A stretch of 64,000 bases of DNA, from the NCBI RefSeq assembly GCF_000278235.1, contig NZ_JH725037.1, positions 976,467 through 1,040,466 on the forward strand. The letters run 5' to 3'. Of this stretch, positions 1 through 7,907 are shown piece by piece. A program made the position numbers and the translations under genes. Positions within the stretch are counted from its first letter, which is position 1. Each line of letters starts with the position of its first letter. The DNA comes from Bartonella vinsonii subsp. arupensis OK-94-513. Lineage in GTDB: Bacteria > Pseudomonadota > Alphaproteobacteria > Rhizobiales > Rhizobiaceae. The notes below the pieces were generated by a model. The model made no database searches and was not told where the DNA came from. It saw only the letters and a list, made by a program, of their open reading frames with translations.

Positions 1-429
1 ACGACCAATCGTAGCCATACGGATTTTTCAGACGATTTGAGGCGCGTGAAGAAATCTTTGTTGAATGATGAACAGTTTGCTTCAGCGATGTATGGGAGCA
101 ATGACAAGACAAACATTGAAGGGAAAAAAGCGCCTAGCTCTAAGCATTCAGGAGGACATGTTGATACAGCGAATAGGCGGATGATTTCGCATATCGGTTG
201 TGAGGATGGTTGCGGTTATGTTTGGCAATATTTATCAGGCATTTTTGCTATGCAAGTCCAGTCTACTTCAACCTTGTGGACAAGTTATAAAACAGAAATG
301 AATGTTTTAGTAGGAGGTGGCAGTTGGTCCAATGATGGACAAAGCAGTGCGTCCCTACGTGGTGTCTTGTCTCGTGGTTCACGGAGTGAGGAAGTAGGGG
401 CACGCGGTTGTAGCCGTCCTAATCGTTAG
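1..429 (+). CDS. Phage tail/receptor-binding protein, C-type lectin fold (Mtd-like), C-terminal part
   Basis: The reading frame is open from base 1, so the gene starts outside the window; a TTG at 37 is only an internal codon. About 142 residues are visible. The C-terminal half has the layout of the C-type-lectin-fold end of phage tropism proteins such as Bordetella phage Mtd: ISHIGCEDGCGYVWQYL near visible residues 62-78, then GGGSWSNDGQ, an R-G-containing stretch, and the terminal VGARGCSR. This fold displays variable surface residues for host receptor binding. Downstream lysis genes on the same strand fit the end of a tail module. The family assignment is by eye. Whether it is a diversity-generating retroelement target is inference, since no reverse transcriptase lies in the window. 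Confidence 0.6.
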   Translation, partial: TTNRSHTDFSDDLRRVKKSLLNDEQFASAMYGSNDKTNIEGKKAPSSKHSGGHVDTANRRMISHIGCEDGCGYVWQYLSGIFAMQVQSTSTLWTSYKTEMNVLVGGGSWSNDGQSSASLRGVLSRGSRSEEVGARGCSRPNR

Positions 430-449
430 GTTTAGAGGAGACGATAGGA

Positions 450-785
450 ATGAAAGAATATCCAGAGCATTTAAATACGAAACAAGATTATTTGAACATG
501 CTTGATTATGACAAGGCAGAAACGGTGAAAAGGCTAGAACATCTTTTAGCAACGCGTTTTCATTGGGTTCGGGACCGTGAACTTAGCGAATGGGAAGCAG
601 GTGTTGAGGATGAGACACACACCGTTTACGATGAAACAGGTGTATCTGTAGATGATGGTGCTGTTATCAAAAAACGGTATCAGTATGAATTACAAGAGAG
701 TGAATATTCCTCTCTTAGTTCCCTTGGCTTTAGTGTTGAAGAAGTAGAACAATTAATTAAAGAGAATAGGGATGAAACTGTCTAG
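450..785 (+). CDS. Hypothetical phage protein, acidic, 111 aa
   Basis: I do not recognise the family. The protein is 111 residues, strongly acidic, with no signal peptide or membrane segment. It starts at ATG 450 behind a purine-rich GAGGAGACGATAGGA stretch, and lies 20 bases after the tail-protein stop. Residues 85-111 look helical (FSVEEVEQLIKENRDE). Its place between a receptor-binding tail protein and the lysis genes is where many phages keep a tail-fibre assembly factor or chaperone, but nothing in the sequence proves that role. A rho-independent terminator follows it, so it probably closes the tail transcript. Confidence 0.6.
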   Translation: MKEYPEHLNTKQDYLNMLDYDKAETVKRLEHLLATRFHWVRDRELSEWEAGVEDETHTVYDETGVSVDDGAVIKKRYQYELQESEYSSLSSLGFSVEEVEQLIKENRDETV

Positions 786-810
786 TTCTCCCTGAGATAT
801 CCCTTTTATC

Positions 811-838
811 CAGCTCCCTTTTGTGGGGCTTTTTTTTA
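811..838 (+). terminator. Rho-independent terminator after the tail module
   Basis: A six-pair stem (AGCTCC / GGGGCT, one G-T pair) with a loop of about seven bases is followed directly by eight T residues. It ends where the lysis gene begins, separating tail and lysis transcripts. Confidence 0.65.
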
Positions 839-849
839 TGGAGCAAGCA

Positions 850-1512
850 ATGAGAAGAATATCGAAAGAAGGTTTAGAGCTGATCAAGCAATGGGAGGGA
901 CTACGTTTGAATGCGTATCAAGATACAGCATGTGTTTGGACGATAGGTTATGGTCACACCAGCTCTGCGGGCAAGCCAATTGTTAAGAAGGGCATGTACA
1001 TTACACAAAAGCAAGCAGAAGAAATTCTTTGTGAGGATTTAAAGCAATTTGAGAAAACGGTTGAAGAAGCCGTTAAGGTTTCGTTGACGGATGAACAATT
1101 CGCGGCATTAGTGTCATTTTGCTATAATGTAGGCACAAAAGCGTTTTGCAAGTCTACCTTGTTAAAAAAGCTTAATAAGGGTGATTATGAATCGGTTCCA
1201 GCAGAATTACAGAGATGGAATAAGATAGGGGGCAAGCCTCTTAAAGGATTAGCAAACCGTAGAGCAGCAGAAGCAGGGTTATGGGCGAAAGGGGCTTATG
1301 TTTCTTCGAACTATCAACATGTGGAAACGAAAGAGGCAACGGGACTTCTCAAAGCAGAAGCCCTAGCACCGATTATAGGCTCGTGTTCAGGTCTTGGAGG
1401 ATTATTGGCAGGCAATGGACCTATCCAATGGGCACTAGCCGTCATTATGGTTTTAGCGGCATGCACGGGCATAGTGTTTGTGGCTAAACGGTTTCGGGAG
1501 CAACGGTTGTGA
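850..1512 (+). CDS. Phage endolysin, GH24 lysozyme with C-terminal membrane segment
   Basis: A muramidase of the T4-lysozyme/GH24 family that cleaves the glycan backbone of peptidoglycan. The catalytic signature is at the N-terminus: Glu16 in KQWEGLRLNAYQD, Asp25 in the same block, and Thr31 in VWTIGYGHT. The lysozyme domain runs to about residue 150 (LANRRAAEAGLW). About 70 extra residues follow, with a hydrophobic helix near residues 193-212 and a basic tail. ATG 850 is chosen because GGAG at 840-843 lies six bases upstream; the longer GTG start at 823 sits inside the preceding terminator. The gene overlaps the next by four bases. There is no N-terminal signal, so export would depend on a holin. 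Confidence 0.9.
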   Translation: MRRISKEGLELIKQWEGLRLNAYQDTACVWTIGYGHTSSAGKPIVKKGMYITQKQAEEILCEDLKQFEKTVEEAVKVSLTDEQFAALVSFCYNVGTKAFCKSTLLKKLNKGDYESVPAELQRWNKIGGKPLKGLANRRAAEAGLWAKGAYVSSNYQHVETKEATGLLKAEALAPIIGSCSGLGGLLAGNGPIQWALAVIMVLAACTGIVFVAKRFREQRL

Positions 1513-1736
1513 TTTTCTGGTTCAAGAAATATTACCTGATGTTTACAGCGGCTTTAGCCGTTTTTTTTATGGCTTTAGCCAAGGCGTTTTACCTTGGCAA
1601 GAAAAGTGAACAGCACAAGCAAACAAAGAATGCTTTGAAGACAGCAATAAGACGGCTTGAGGTAGAAAATGAAGTTAATCAAAAAAGTGATGCTGGTGTG
1701 CGCTCTGAACTTTCTCGTTGGGTGCGCGGCAAATAG
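1509..1736 (+). CDS. Rz-like inner-membrane spanin subunit
   Basis: A 75-residue protein with one N-terminal membrane helix (about residues 8-26) followed by a charged, helix-prone periplasmic tail (KKSEQHKQTKNALKTAIRRL). This is the layout of an Rz/i-spanin. It starts at GTG 1509, overlapping the lysozyme stop by four bases. The next gene, a small lipoprotein, begins inside it in another frame, as Rz1 commonly does within Rz. Spanins fuse the inner and outer membranes in the last step of Gram-negative lysis. The call rests on topology and gene arrangement, not on family similarity. Confidence 0.6.
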   Translation: MIFWFKKYYLMFTAALAVFFMALAKAFYLGKKSEQHKQTKNALKTAIRRLEVENEVNQKSDAGVRSELSRWVRGK

Positions 1737-1893
1737 GTCTGTTTCTTGTGTTGGCTGGTTGCCTATTTATTTGGATAATCAGGATGTTGCGGTCATCAGT
1801 CCCAATCTAGCAAGAGATATTTTAAAGCATAACAAGCAGGGAGCGCATTTATGCGGTTGGAAAGATGGTCGAGAAAGCAAACAACAAAGATAA
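1669..1893 (+). CDS. Rz1-like outer-membrane spanin lipoprotein
   Basis: A 74-residue protein with a lipoprotein signal: MKLIKK, a hydrophobic stretch, and the lipobox LVGC with the acylated Cys at residue 19. The mature part is short, contains two further Cys and the block LPIYLDNQDVAVIS, and resembles Rz1-like lipoproteins of other temperate phages. It starts 68 bases before the end of the Rz-like gene in a different frame and overlaps the next gene by 29 bases. Role: outer-membrane partner of the Rz-like spanin. Confidence 0.6.
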   Translation: MKLIKKVMLVCALNFLVGCAANRSVSCVGWLPIYLDNQDVAVISPNLARDILKHNKQGAHLCGWKDGRESKQQR

Positions 1894-2083
1894 AGAACTT
1901 ACAGAAAACGAACGACAGCTGCTTTATGAGATGATCAATACCTATCAAGGTTTGAAGATGATGTCTCGTTGCGTGAAGTGGATAGCGTTCATTATTTTTA
2001 TGTTCATTATCGATTTTGCCCGCATTATGGATGCGCTGGATAACATCCTCACACACCTCAAAAGATGGTTAACGAAGAGTTAA
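1865..2083 (+). CDS. Small one-TM phage protein, holin candidate
   Basis: A 72-residue protein with a charged N-terminus (residues 1-19), one strongly hydrophobic helix at about residues 39-52 (KWIAFIIFMFIIDFA) and a basic C-terminus. It begins at ATG 1865 inside the lipoprotein gene and ends the lysis cluster. No other holin candidate is visible beside an endolysin that lacks its own signal, so a holin or holin-regulator role is reasonable. The family is not recognised and the topology is also compatible with an antiholin. Confidence 0.45.
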   Translation: MVEKANNKDKELTENERQLLYEMINTYQGLKMMSRCVKWIAFIIFMFIIDFARIMDALDNILTHLKRWLTKS

Positions 2084-2099
2084 AGAAAAAAGTCTTTTC

Positions 2100-2127
2100 A
2101 AAAAAAATGCCCCTGTTGTAGAGGCAT
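2100..2127 (-). terminator. Terminator for leftward transcription from tRNA-Val
   Basis: Read on the minus strand, TGCCTCT and AGGGGCA pair around a short loop with one internal mismatch, followed by eight T residues (bases 2107-2100). It lies just beyond the att-like module and would stop transcripts coming from the tRNA-Val gene. Confidence 0.5.
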
Positions 2128-2193
2128 GATTCGAAATCCTATTCCCTCACTTTTATCCACGAATCCCTCACTTTAAAAAATGCATGTAAAATC
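2116..2193 (-). repeat. att-like module downstream of tRNA-Val (left copy)
   Basis: Read on the minus strand, starting 28 bases after the tRNA-Val CCA end: a 23-base AT-rich block, two copies of AAAGTGAGGGA (2174-2164 and 2153-2143, spaced 21 bases), then a 21-base sequence at 2146-2126 identical to 62840-62860 on the plus strand. The other copy lies after tRNA-Ser with the same spacing. This looks like the tRNA-proximal junction of an integrated element with integrase arm-binding sites. Confidence 0.55.
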
Positions 2194-2221
2194 AGTAAGT
2201 TACATGTATCTTAAAAGCATA

Positions 2222-2297
2222 TGGTGGGCGATGAGAGACTCGAACTCCCGACATCCTCGGTGTAAACGAGGCGCTCTACCAGCTGAGCTAATCGCCC
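2222..2297 (-). tRNA. tRNA-Val(TAC)
   Basis: A 76-base cloverleaf with encoded CCA. The acceptor stem is GGGCGAT/ATCGCCC, the D-arm AGCTCAGCTGGTAGAGC, the anticodon stem CCTCG/CGAGG around TTTACAC (anticodon TAC), and the T-arm contains GTTCGAGTC. It reads towards the prophage, and its 3' end faces the att-like module, as expected for a tRNA used as an integration site. Confidence 0.97.
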
Positions 2298-2404
2298 AAT
2301 ATAATGATCAGCAATTGGACAGGCTCTCTTTACGTAAAAAAAAATCTAAACGCAAGAATAAAGATAGTGTTTTACAATTTTTTTAAAAAAATGCATAAGT
2401 CCGC

Positions 2405-2433
2405 TTGACATAAACGCATGAACCACTTACACG
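2405..2433 (+). promoter_or_regulatory. Candidate sigma-70 promoter of tRNA-Asp
   Basis: A perfect TTGACA (2405-2410) is followed 17 bases later by TACACG (2428-2433), about 40 bases before the tRNA-Asp gene. The -35 is strong and the -10 weak. No other promoter-like element is seen upstream of the tRNA. Confidence 0.4.
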
Positions 2434-2471
2434 ACCGCTTATACCAATATCAATTGGTTTGAAAAAAGTGC

Positions 2472-2548
2472 GCGGGTGTAGCTCAGTTGGTTAGAGTGCT
2501 GGCCTGTCACGCCGGAGGTCGCGGGTTCGAGCCCCGTCACTCGCGCCA
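2472..2548 (+). tRNA. tRNA-Asp(GTC)
   Basis: A 77-base cloverleaf with encoded CCA. The acceptor stem is GCGGGTG/CACTCGC with one G-T pair, the anticodon loop is CTGTCAC (GTC) within a GGC/GCC-type stem, and the T-arm is GCGGGTTCGAGCCCCGT. It lies about 310 bases before nuoA on the same strand. Confidence 0.97.
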
Positions 2549-2858
2549 TTTTCATAATTTCTTTTATGACTTTTTATTTTTTTTTGAGATATGAACATCC
2601 TTATATGCAAGGTGTAGGGCCGTTAAGGTGTTATTTTGGATGTTTTTTTAAGTTTAGATTTTTTCCTTTTTGTACGGTTTATAAGAATAGGGCTTGCGTC
2701 TTGCTTTTCTCTGCGTTACCTATGCCGATAAGAAAAGCGCGCTCAGTATGTTCTTGAAGCAATATGAGCGGAAATGGACAGAGATAATTTACCTGTTTGA
2801 TTTAACAATATGGAATGATTGTTTTAATCTGGTCATTTCGTTAAGGTGGAAGAGGATT
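2549..2858. other. Leader region between tRNA-Asp and nuoA
   Basis: A stretch of 310 bases with no convincing gene. A frame opens at 2694 and runs into nuoA, but its N-terminal 55 residues do not belong to the NuoA family. The promoter of the nuo operon should lie here; I cannot pick out a clear -35/-10 pair. Confidence 0.5.
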
Positions 2859-3224
2859 ATGACTCATTTATTGGGCTCTTATTTGCCGGTGTTAATCTTT
2901 ATCACTGTTTCAGCAGTTATTGCTGGGGTTCTTTTAATTATGCCTTATATCGTGGCTTATCGTTCGCCGGATCCTGAAAAATTATCGGCTTATGAATGTG
3001 GTTTTAATTCATTTGATGATGCGCGTATGAAGTTTGATATTCGTTTTTATTTAGTGTCGATTTTGTTTATTATTTTTGATCTTGAAGTTGCTTTCCTGTT
3101 TCCTTGGGCAGTTTCATTTAACTCGATTGGTATGTTTGGCTTTTGGTCAATGATTGTGTTTTTAACACTTTTAACTATCGGGTTTATATATGAATGGAAA
3201 AAAGGAGCTCTTGAATGGGATTAA
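2859..3224 (+). CDS. nuoA: NADH-quinone oxidoreductase subunit A
   Basis: A membrane-arm subunit of respiratory complex I near the quinone site. The protein has 121 residues with three membrane helices (about 8-30, 64-84 and 90-112) and the conserved loop PYECG-type signature, here [19 protein letters not shown], which carries the Cys used to follow the active/deactive transition in mitochondrial ND3. ATG 2859 is used because the protein then matches family length; the frame is open further upstream without similarity. First gene of a 14-gene nuo operon, overlapping nuoB by 10 bases. Confidence 0.95.
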   Translation: MTHLLGSYLPVLIFITVSAVIAGVLLIMPYIVAYRSPDPEKLSAYECGFNSFDDARMKFDIRFYLVSILFIIFDLEVAFLFPWAVSFNSIGMFGFWSMIVFLTLLTIGFIYEWKKGALEWD

Positions 3225-3796
3225 TATTTAATAATTCAACAATGACTGCTCCAAAACCAAAAGGAATTATTGATCCGAATACAGGCGAATTGATAGGTTC
3301 TGACGATAAATTTTTTCGTGATATTCATGCTGAATTATCGGATAAGGGTTTTTTAGTTACTTCGGCAGATGCTTTGATTACTTGGGCGCGTACCGGCTCT
3401 TTAATGTGGATGAGTTTTGGTTTGGCTTGTTGTGCTATTGAAATGATGCAATGTTCAATGCCCCACTATGATAATGAGCGTTTTGGATATGCGCCACGCG
3501 CTTCACCCCGTCAGTCAGATGTTATGGTGGTAGCGGGTACCTTAACGAATAAGATGGCCCCTGCTTTAAGAAAAGTGTACGATCAAATGCCAGAACCACG
3601 TTATGTGATTTCTATGGGATCGTGTGCCAATGGTGGTGGATATTACCATTATTCTTATTCAGTTGTACGTGGGTGCGATCGTATTGTGCCTGTGGATATT
3701 TATGTTCCAGGGTGTCCTCCTACAGCAGAGGCGTTGCTGTACGGTATATTATTATTACAGAAAAAAATTCGTCGTACTGGTTCCATAGAACGATAG
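3215..3796 (+). CDS. nuoB: NADH-quinone oxidoreductase subunit B
   Basis: The subunit that holds cluster N2, the last Fe-S centre before ubiquinone. The 193-residue protein shows the N2 ligand cysteines: the tandem pair Cys72-Cys73 ([11 protein letters not shown]), Cys137 ([11 protein letters not shown]) and Cys167 ([11 protein letters not shown]). The first 30 residues are a variable N-terminus. It overlaps nuoA by 10 bases and is followed after 13 bases by nuoC, so it is translated as part of the nuo operon. Confidence 0.97.
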   Translation: MGLIFNNSTMTAPKPKGIIDPNTGELIGSDDKFFRDIHAELSDKGFLVTSADALITWARTGSLMWMSFGLACCAIEMMQCSMPHYDNERFGYAPRASPRQSDVMVVAGTLTNKMAPALRKVYDQMPEPRYVISMGSCANGGGYYHYSYSVVRGCDRIVPVDIYVPGCPPTAEALLYGILLLQKKIRRTGSIER

Positions 3797-3809
3797 GGGC
3801 TTTATTATC

Positions 3810-4421
3810 ATGGTGAATGAATCATTGGTTGAACTTGCTGCCTATTTGAAAAACAAATTAGGAGATAAACTTGAAGAAACCGTTCTTGCATTTGGTGAAT
3901 TGACTATAATATCATCTCTCTCTGCAATTACAGACGTTTTGATGTTTGTTCGTGATGATTCTCGTTGTCAATTTATTAATCTTACAGACATTAGTGGCGT
4001 TGATTATCCATCTCGCGATAAACGTTTTGATGTTTCTTACCAATTGTTATCTCCTCGTGAGAATTTGCGTTTGCGTGTTAAAGTTCGTACTGATGAAAAT
4101 ACGCCTGTTGCTTCCGCTTGCGCGATTTATCCTGGGGCAGAGTGGTATGAGCGTGAGGCGTACGATATGTATGGAATTTTATTTTCAGGGCATCCAGATT
4201 TAAGGCGGATTTTAACCGATTATGGATTCGAAGGGCATCCTTTACGTAAAGATTTTCCTGTGACAGGATTTGTTGAATGCCGTTATGATAATGAAGCAAA
4301 GAGGGTAATTTATGAACCTGTTATTTTGCGGCAAGAAATGCGCAATTTCGATTTTCTTTCTCCTTGGGAGGGAGGACAATATGTTTTGCCATGTGATGAA
4401 AAAATAGACATCCAAAAATAA
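3810..4421 (+). CDS. nuoC: NADH-quinone oxidoreductase subunit C
   Basis: The 30-kDa-type subunit of the complex I connecting module. The 203-residue protein carries the family signature around residues 107-150: [16 protein letters not shown] and [12 protein letters not shown]. It is a stand-alone nuoC, not fused to nuoD as in enterobacteria. A 124-base gap separates it from nuoD, longer than most spacings in this operon, with no obvious terminator. Confidence 0.96.
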   Translation: MVNESLVELAAYLKNKLGDKLEETVLAFGELTIISSLSAITDVLMFVRDDSRCQFINLTDISGVDYPSRDKRFDVSYQLLSPRENLRLRVKVRTDENTPVASACAIYPGAEWYEREAYDMYGILFSGHPDLRRILTDYGFEGHPLRKDFPVTGFVECRYDNEAKRVIYEPVILRQEMRNFDFLSPWEGGQYVLPCDEKIDIQK

Positions 4422-4545
4422 TATTTGAGCTAATAAAGTTTAGTATTTAGAGTAATGTTATTTAAAATAATTAAATGTTTTTCGTATGATAAAAGATTTT
4501 ATTAATATTTAATATGAAGTTTTTTTGAAAAGCAAGGGGTTGAGT

Positions 4546-5736
4546 GTGGCTGAGGTTAATGTTCGGAATTTTAATATCAATTTTGGACCGCAGCATCCTG
4601 CAGCGCATGGGGTTTTGCGCATGGTTCTGGAATTGGACGGTGAAGTTGTCGAGCGTGTAGATCCACATATTGGATTGTTGCATCGCGGTACCGAAAAATT
4701 AATGGAAACAAAAACTTATCTTCAAGCTGGCCCTTATTTAGACCGTTTAGATTATGTTGCTCCTATGAATCAGGAGCATGCTTTTGTACTTGCTGTTGAA
4801 AAATTATTGGGTGTTGAGGTTCCCAAAAGAGGGCAGCTAATACGTGTTTTGTTTTCTGAAATTGGGCGCATTCTTAATCATTTGCTTAATGTAACAACGC
4901 AAGCAATGGATGTTGGTGCTTTGACACCACCGCTTTGGGGATTTGAACAACGTGAAAGATTGATGATTTTTTATGAGCGCGCGTGTGGAGCACGTCTTCA
5001 TGCAAATTACTTTCGTCCTGGTGGTGTGCATCAGGATTTACCGGAATCTTTGATTGAGGATATTGGTAATTTTATTGATCCCTTTCTTATTGCTCTTGGT
5101 AAACTTGATGCGCTTGTAACACCAAATCGGATTTTTAAGCAGCGTAATGTCGATATTGGTGTAGTGAGTATTGATGAAGCTTGGGCTCGTGGTTTTTCTG
5201 GTGTCATGATTCGTGGTGCTGGTGTGCCATGGGATTTGCGTAAAAGCCAACCTTATGAATGTTATGATGAAATGGAATTTGATATTCCTGTAGGCAAGAA
5301 TAGCGATTGTTATGATCGCTACCTGATTCGTATGGAAGAGATGCGTCAATCAGCAAAAATTATGCGCCAATGTGTGGATCGTTTGCTGAGTACTGAAAAA
5401 AACGGACCAGTTTCGAGTTTAGATCGCAAAATCGTTCCCCCAAAGCGGAGCGAAATGAAAAGTTCAATGGAAGCGCTTATTCATCATTTTAAGCTTTATA
5501 CGGAAGGTTTTCATACTCCTCCTGGTGAGGTATATGTTGCTGTGGAAGCTCCGAAGGGCGAGTTCGGGGTTTATCTTATTTCTGATGGAACGAATAAGCC
5601 TTATCGTGTTAAGTTGCGTGCTCCAGGTTTTGCTCATCTTCAAGCTATGGATTTTTTAACACGAGGTCATATGTTGGCGGATGCTACAGCTATTTTAGGT
5701 TCGATTGATATTGTTTTTGGGGAGGTTGATCGCTAA
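4546..5736 (+). CDS. nuoD: NADH-quinone oxidoreductase subunit D
   Basis: The 49-kDa subunit that forms the quinone-reducing pocket together with NuoB. With the GTG start at 4546 the protein has 396 residues and begins [20 protein letters not shown], which carries the conserved quinone-site HPAAHG motif. The chosen start has AAGGGG a few bases upstream; an earlier in-frame TTG at 4525 lacks one. The C-terminus ends with the typical [14 protein letters not shown]. The stop codon overlaps the nuoE ATG by one base, implying translational coupling. Confidence 0.96.
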   Translation: MAEVNVRNFNINFGPQHPAAHGVLRMVLELDGEVVERVDPHIGLLHRGTEKLMETKTYLQAGPYLDRLDYVAPMNQEHAFVLAVEKLLGVEVPKRGQLIRVLFSEIGRILNHLLNVTTQAMDVGALTPPLWGFEQRERLMIFYERACGARLHANYFRPGGVHQDLPESLIEDIGNFIDPFLIALGKLDALVTPNRIFKQRNVDIGVVSIDEAWARGFSGVMIRGAGVPWDLRKSQPYECYDEMEFDIPVGKNSDCYDRYLIRMEEMRQSAKIMRQCVDRLLSTEKNGPVSSLDRKIVPPKRSEMKSSMEALIHHFKLYTEGFHTPPGEVYVAVEAPKGEFGVYLISDGTNKPYRVKLRAPGFAHLQAMDFLTRGHMLADATAILGSIDIVFGEVDR

Positions 5737-6395
5737 TGTCCGTGCGCCGTCTTGCAGATGATATTTACCAACCCGCAGAGTTTTCTTTTACAAAGGAAAA
5801 TCAGATATGGGTAAAAAATACTATAGAAAAATATCCTGTAGGGCGTGAGCAATCTGCTGTAATTCCATTATTAATGCGTGCTCAAGAGCAAGATGGCTGG
5901 GTAACACGCGCTGCGATTGAGCATATCGCACAGCTTCTTTCCATGGCTTATATTCGTGTTCTAGAGGTTGCAACTTTTTATACTCAGTTTCAGCTTCATC
6001 CAGTTGGAACGAAGGCACATATTCAGGTTTGTGGTACGACCCCTTGTATGTTACGTGGGTCTGCTGAATTGATCAAAGTTTGTCAGAAAAAAATTCATCA
6101 TGAACCTTTTGTTACCAATCAAGAGGGAACATTATCGTGGGAAGAGGTGGAATGTCTTGGTGCCTGTGTGAATGCTCCTATGATTATGATTTTTAAAGAC
6201 ACTTATGAAGATCTTACGGCTGAACGTCTTGAAGAAATTATTGATGCATTTGAAGCAGGTAAAGGTTCTGAGATAGCAGTTGGTCCACAAAATAGTCGTA
6301 AATCATCGGAGCCAATTAGTGGTTTAACCTCTCTCATTGAACAAGAAGAAAAGAAGACACTTAAATCGTCAAAGAAAAAGGGTAAAGAGGAATGA
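5736..6395 (+). CDS. nuoE: NADH-quinone oxidoreductase subunit E
   Basis: The 24-kDa subunit of the NADH-dehydrogenase module, holding the [2Fe-2S] cluster N1a. Ligand cysteines are visible at 99 and 104 (QVCGTTPCMLRG) and 140 and 144 (ECLGACVNAP). The 219-residue protein has a lysine/glutamate-rich C-terminal tail of about 40 residues (EEKKTLKSSKKKGKEE), longer than in many bacteria, as in other Rhizobiales. Coupled to nuoD by a one-base ATG/TAA overlap. Confidence 0.96.
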   Translation: MSVRRLADDIYQPAEFSFTKENQIWVKNTIEKYPVGREQSAVIPLLMRAQEQDGWVTRAAIEHIAQLLSMAYIRVLEVATFYTQFQLHPVGTKAHIQVCGTTPCMLRGSAELIKVCQKKIHHEPFVTNQEGTLSWEEVECLGACVNAPMIMIFKDTYEDLTAERLEEIIDAFEAGKGSEIAVGPQNSRKSSEPISGLTSLIEQEEKKTLKSSKKKGKEE

Positions 6396-6539
6396 GGGAC
6401 ATAGTATTTTTCTGGAAAAGATATTTTATTATTCCATCTGTTGTGGCAGTATTTGACTAAAAGTTAATTGAAAAGATATTTAAGAATTGCATTTGAGGAA
6501 AAACTAAGAATGCTACGGGCAATAGAAAAGAGGGGGGGA

Positions 6540-7847
6540 ATGCTGGCTGATAAGGATCGTATTTTCACCAACATTTATGGTTTTAAAGAGAAATCACTAA
6601 AAGCTGCAATCTCACGTGGACACTGGGATGGTACCAAGGCGATTATCGAAAAAGGCCGTGATTGGATCATTGATGAGGTAAAGGCATCAGGTTTGCGCGG
6701 ACGTGGAGGTGCTGGTTTCCCTACAGGAATGAAGTGGTCTTTTATGCCAAAGCAAAGTGATGGTCGTCCCCATTATTTAGTTGTTAATGCAGATGAATCA
6801 GAACCCGGAACATGTAAAGATCGCGATATCTTACGGCATGATCCTCATACTTTAATTGAAGGATGTGTATTTGCAACTTTTGCTATGGGAGCGAATGTTG
6901 CTTTTATCTATATTCGTGGTGAATATATTCGTGAACGTGAAGCGCTTCAGGCGGCTGTTGATGAGTGTTATGATGCGGGCTTACTTGGCAAAAAAACAAA
7001 ATATGGACATGCTTGCGATATTATTCTTCATCATGGTGCTGGTGCTTATATTTGTGGAGAAGAAACAGCTCTTCTCGAAAGCCTTGAAGGGAAAAAAGGA
7101 CAACCTCGGCTTAAACCACCATTCCCTGCGAATATGGGGATTTATGGCTGTCCAACGACAGTAAACAATGTCGAATCTATAGCTGTTGTTCCAACGATTC
7201 TGCGTCGAGGAGCTTCTTGGTTTTCATCAATCGGACGTGCCAATAATGTTGGAACAAAATTATTTATGGTTTCTGGGCATGTGAATGCACCTTGTACATT
7301 TGAAGACGCTCTTGGTGTTTCTTTTCGTGAGTTAATTGAAAAACATGCAGGTGGTATTCGTGGTGGATGGGACAATCTTTTAGCAGTCATTCCAGGTGGA
7401 GCTTCTTGTCCAGTTGTTCGTGGTGAGGATATGGTTGATGCAATCATGGATTTTGATGGGATGCGAGATGTCGGCTCTTCTTTTGGCACTGGTGGTATGA
7501 TCGTGATGGACAAATCAACCGATATTATCAAGGCAATTTGGCGTATAGCAGCTTTTTTTAAACATGAAAGTTGTGGTCAGTGTACGCCATGTCGTGAAGG
7601 AACCGGATGGATGATGCGTCTTTTAGGGCGTATGGTTGAAGGGAGAGCGCAAAAACGCGAGATTGACCTTTTGTTTGAAGTGTCTAAACAGGTTGAAGGG
7701 CACACTATTTGTGCACTTGGTGATGCCGCGGCATGGCCTATACAGGGGTTGATACGTAATTTTCGTCCAGAAATCGAGCGTAGAATTGATGATTATACGC
7801 GAAATGTCGTTCAAAGAAAAAATATTGCTTTGGAAGCAGTTGGATAG
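6540..7847 (+). CDS. nuoF: NADH-quinone oxidoreductase subunit F
   Basis: The 51-kDa subunit that oxidises NADH with FMN and passes electrons to cluster N3. With ATG 6540 it has 435 residues, the usual length. The glycine-rich nucleotide/FMN loop [13 protein letters not shown] lies at about 51-63; the [4Fe-4S] ligands are Cys345, 348 and 351 ([12 protein letters not shown]) and Cys391 (HTICALGD). An upstream frame extension from 6468 is not conserved. An AGAGGGGGGG tract before the ATG can act as ribosome-binding site. Confidence 0.96.
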   Translation: MLADKDRIFTNIYGFKEKSLKAAISRGHWDGTKAIIEKGRDWIIDEVKASGLRGRGGAGFPTGMKWSFMPKQSDGRPHYLVVNADESEPGTCKDRDILRHDPHTLIEGCVFATFAMGANVAFIYIRGEYIREREALQAAVDECYDAGLLGKKTKYGHACDIILHHGAGAYICGEETALLESLEGKKGQPRLKPPFPANMGIYGCPTTVNNVESIAVVPTILRRGASWFSSIGRANNVGTKLFMVSGHVNAPCTFEDALGVSFRELIEKHAGGIRGGWDNLLAVIPGGASCPVVRGEDMVDAIMDFDGMRDVGSSFGTGGMIVMDKSTDIIKAIWRIAAFFKHESCGQCTPCREGTGWMMRLLGRMVEGRAQKREIDLLFEVSKQVEGHTICALGDAAAWPIQGLIRNFRPEIERRIDDYTRNVVQRKNIALEAVG

Positions 7848-7907
7848 AGGATTTTGTTTTAAGAGCAACAATGCAAGTTTTAAGTGGGTTATCCGCAGGC
7901 TGGATGA

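Noticed and set aside
2180-2386. 68-residue plus-strand frame
   Set aside because: It is the antisense reading of tRNA-Val with AT-rich flanks.
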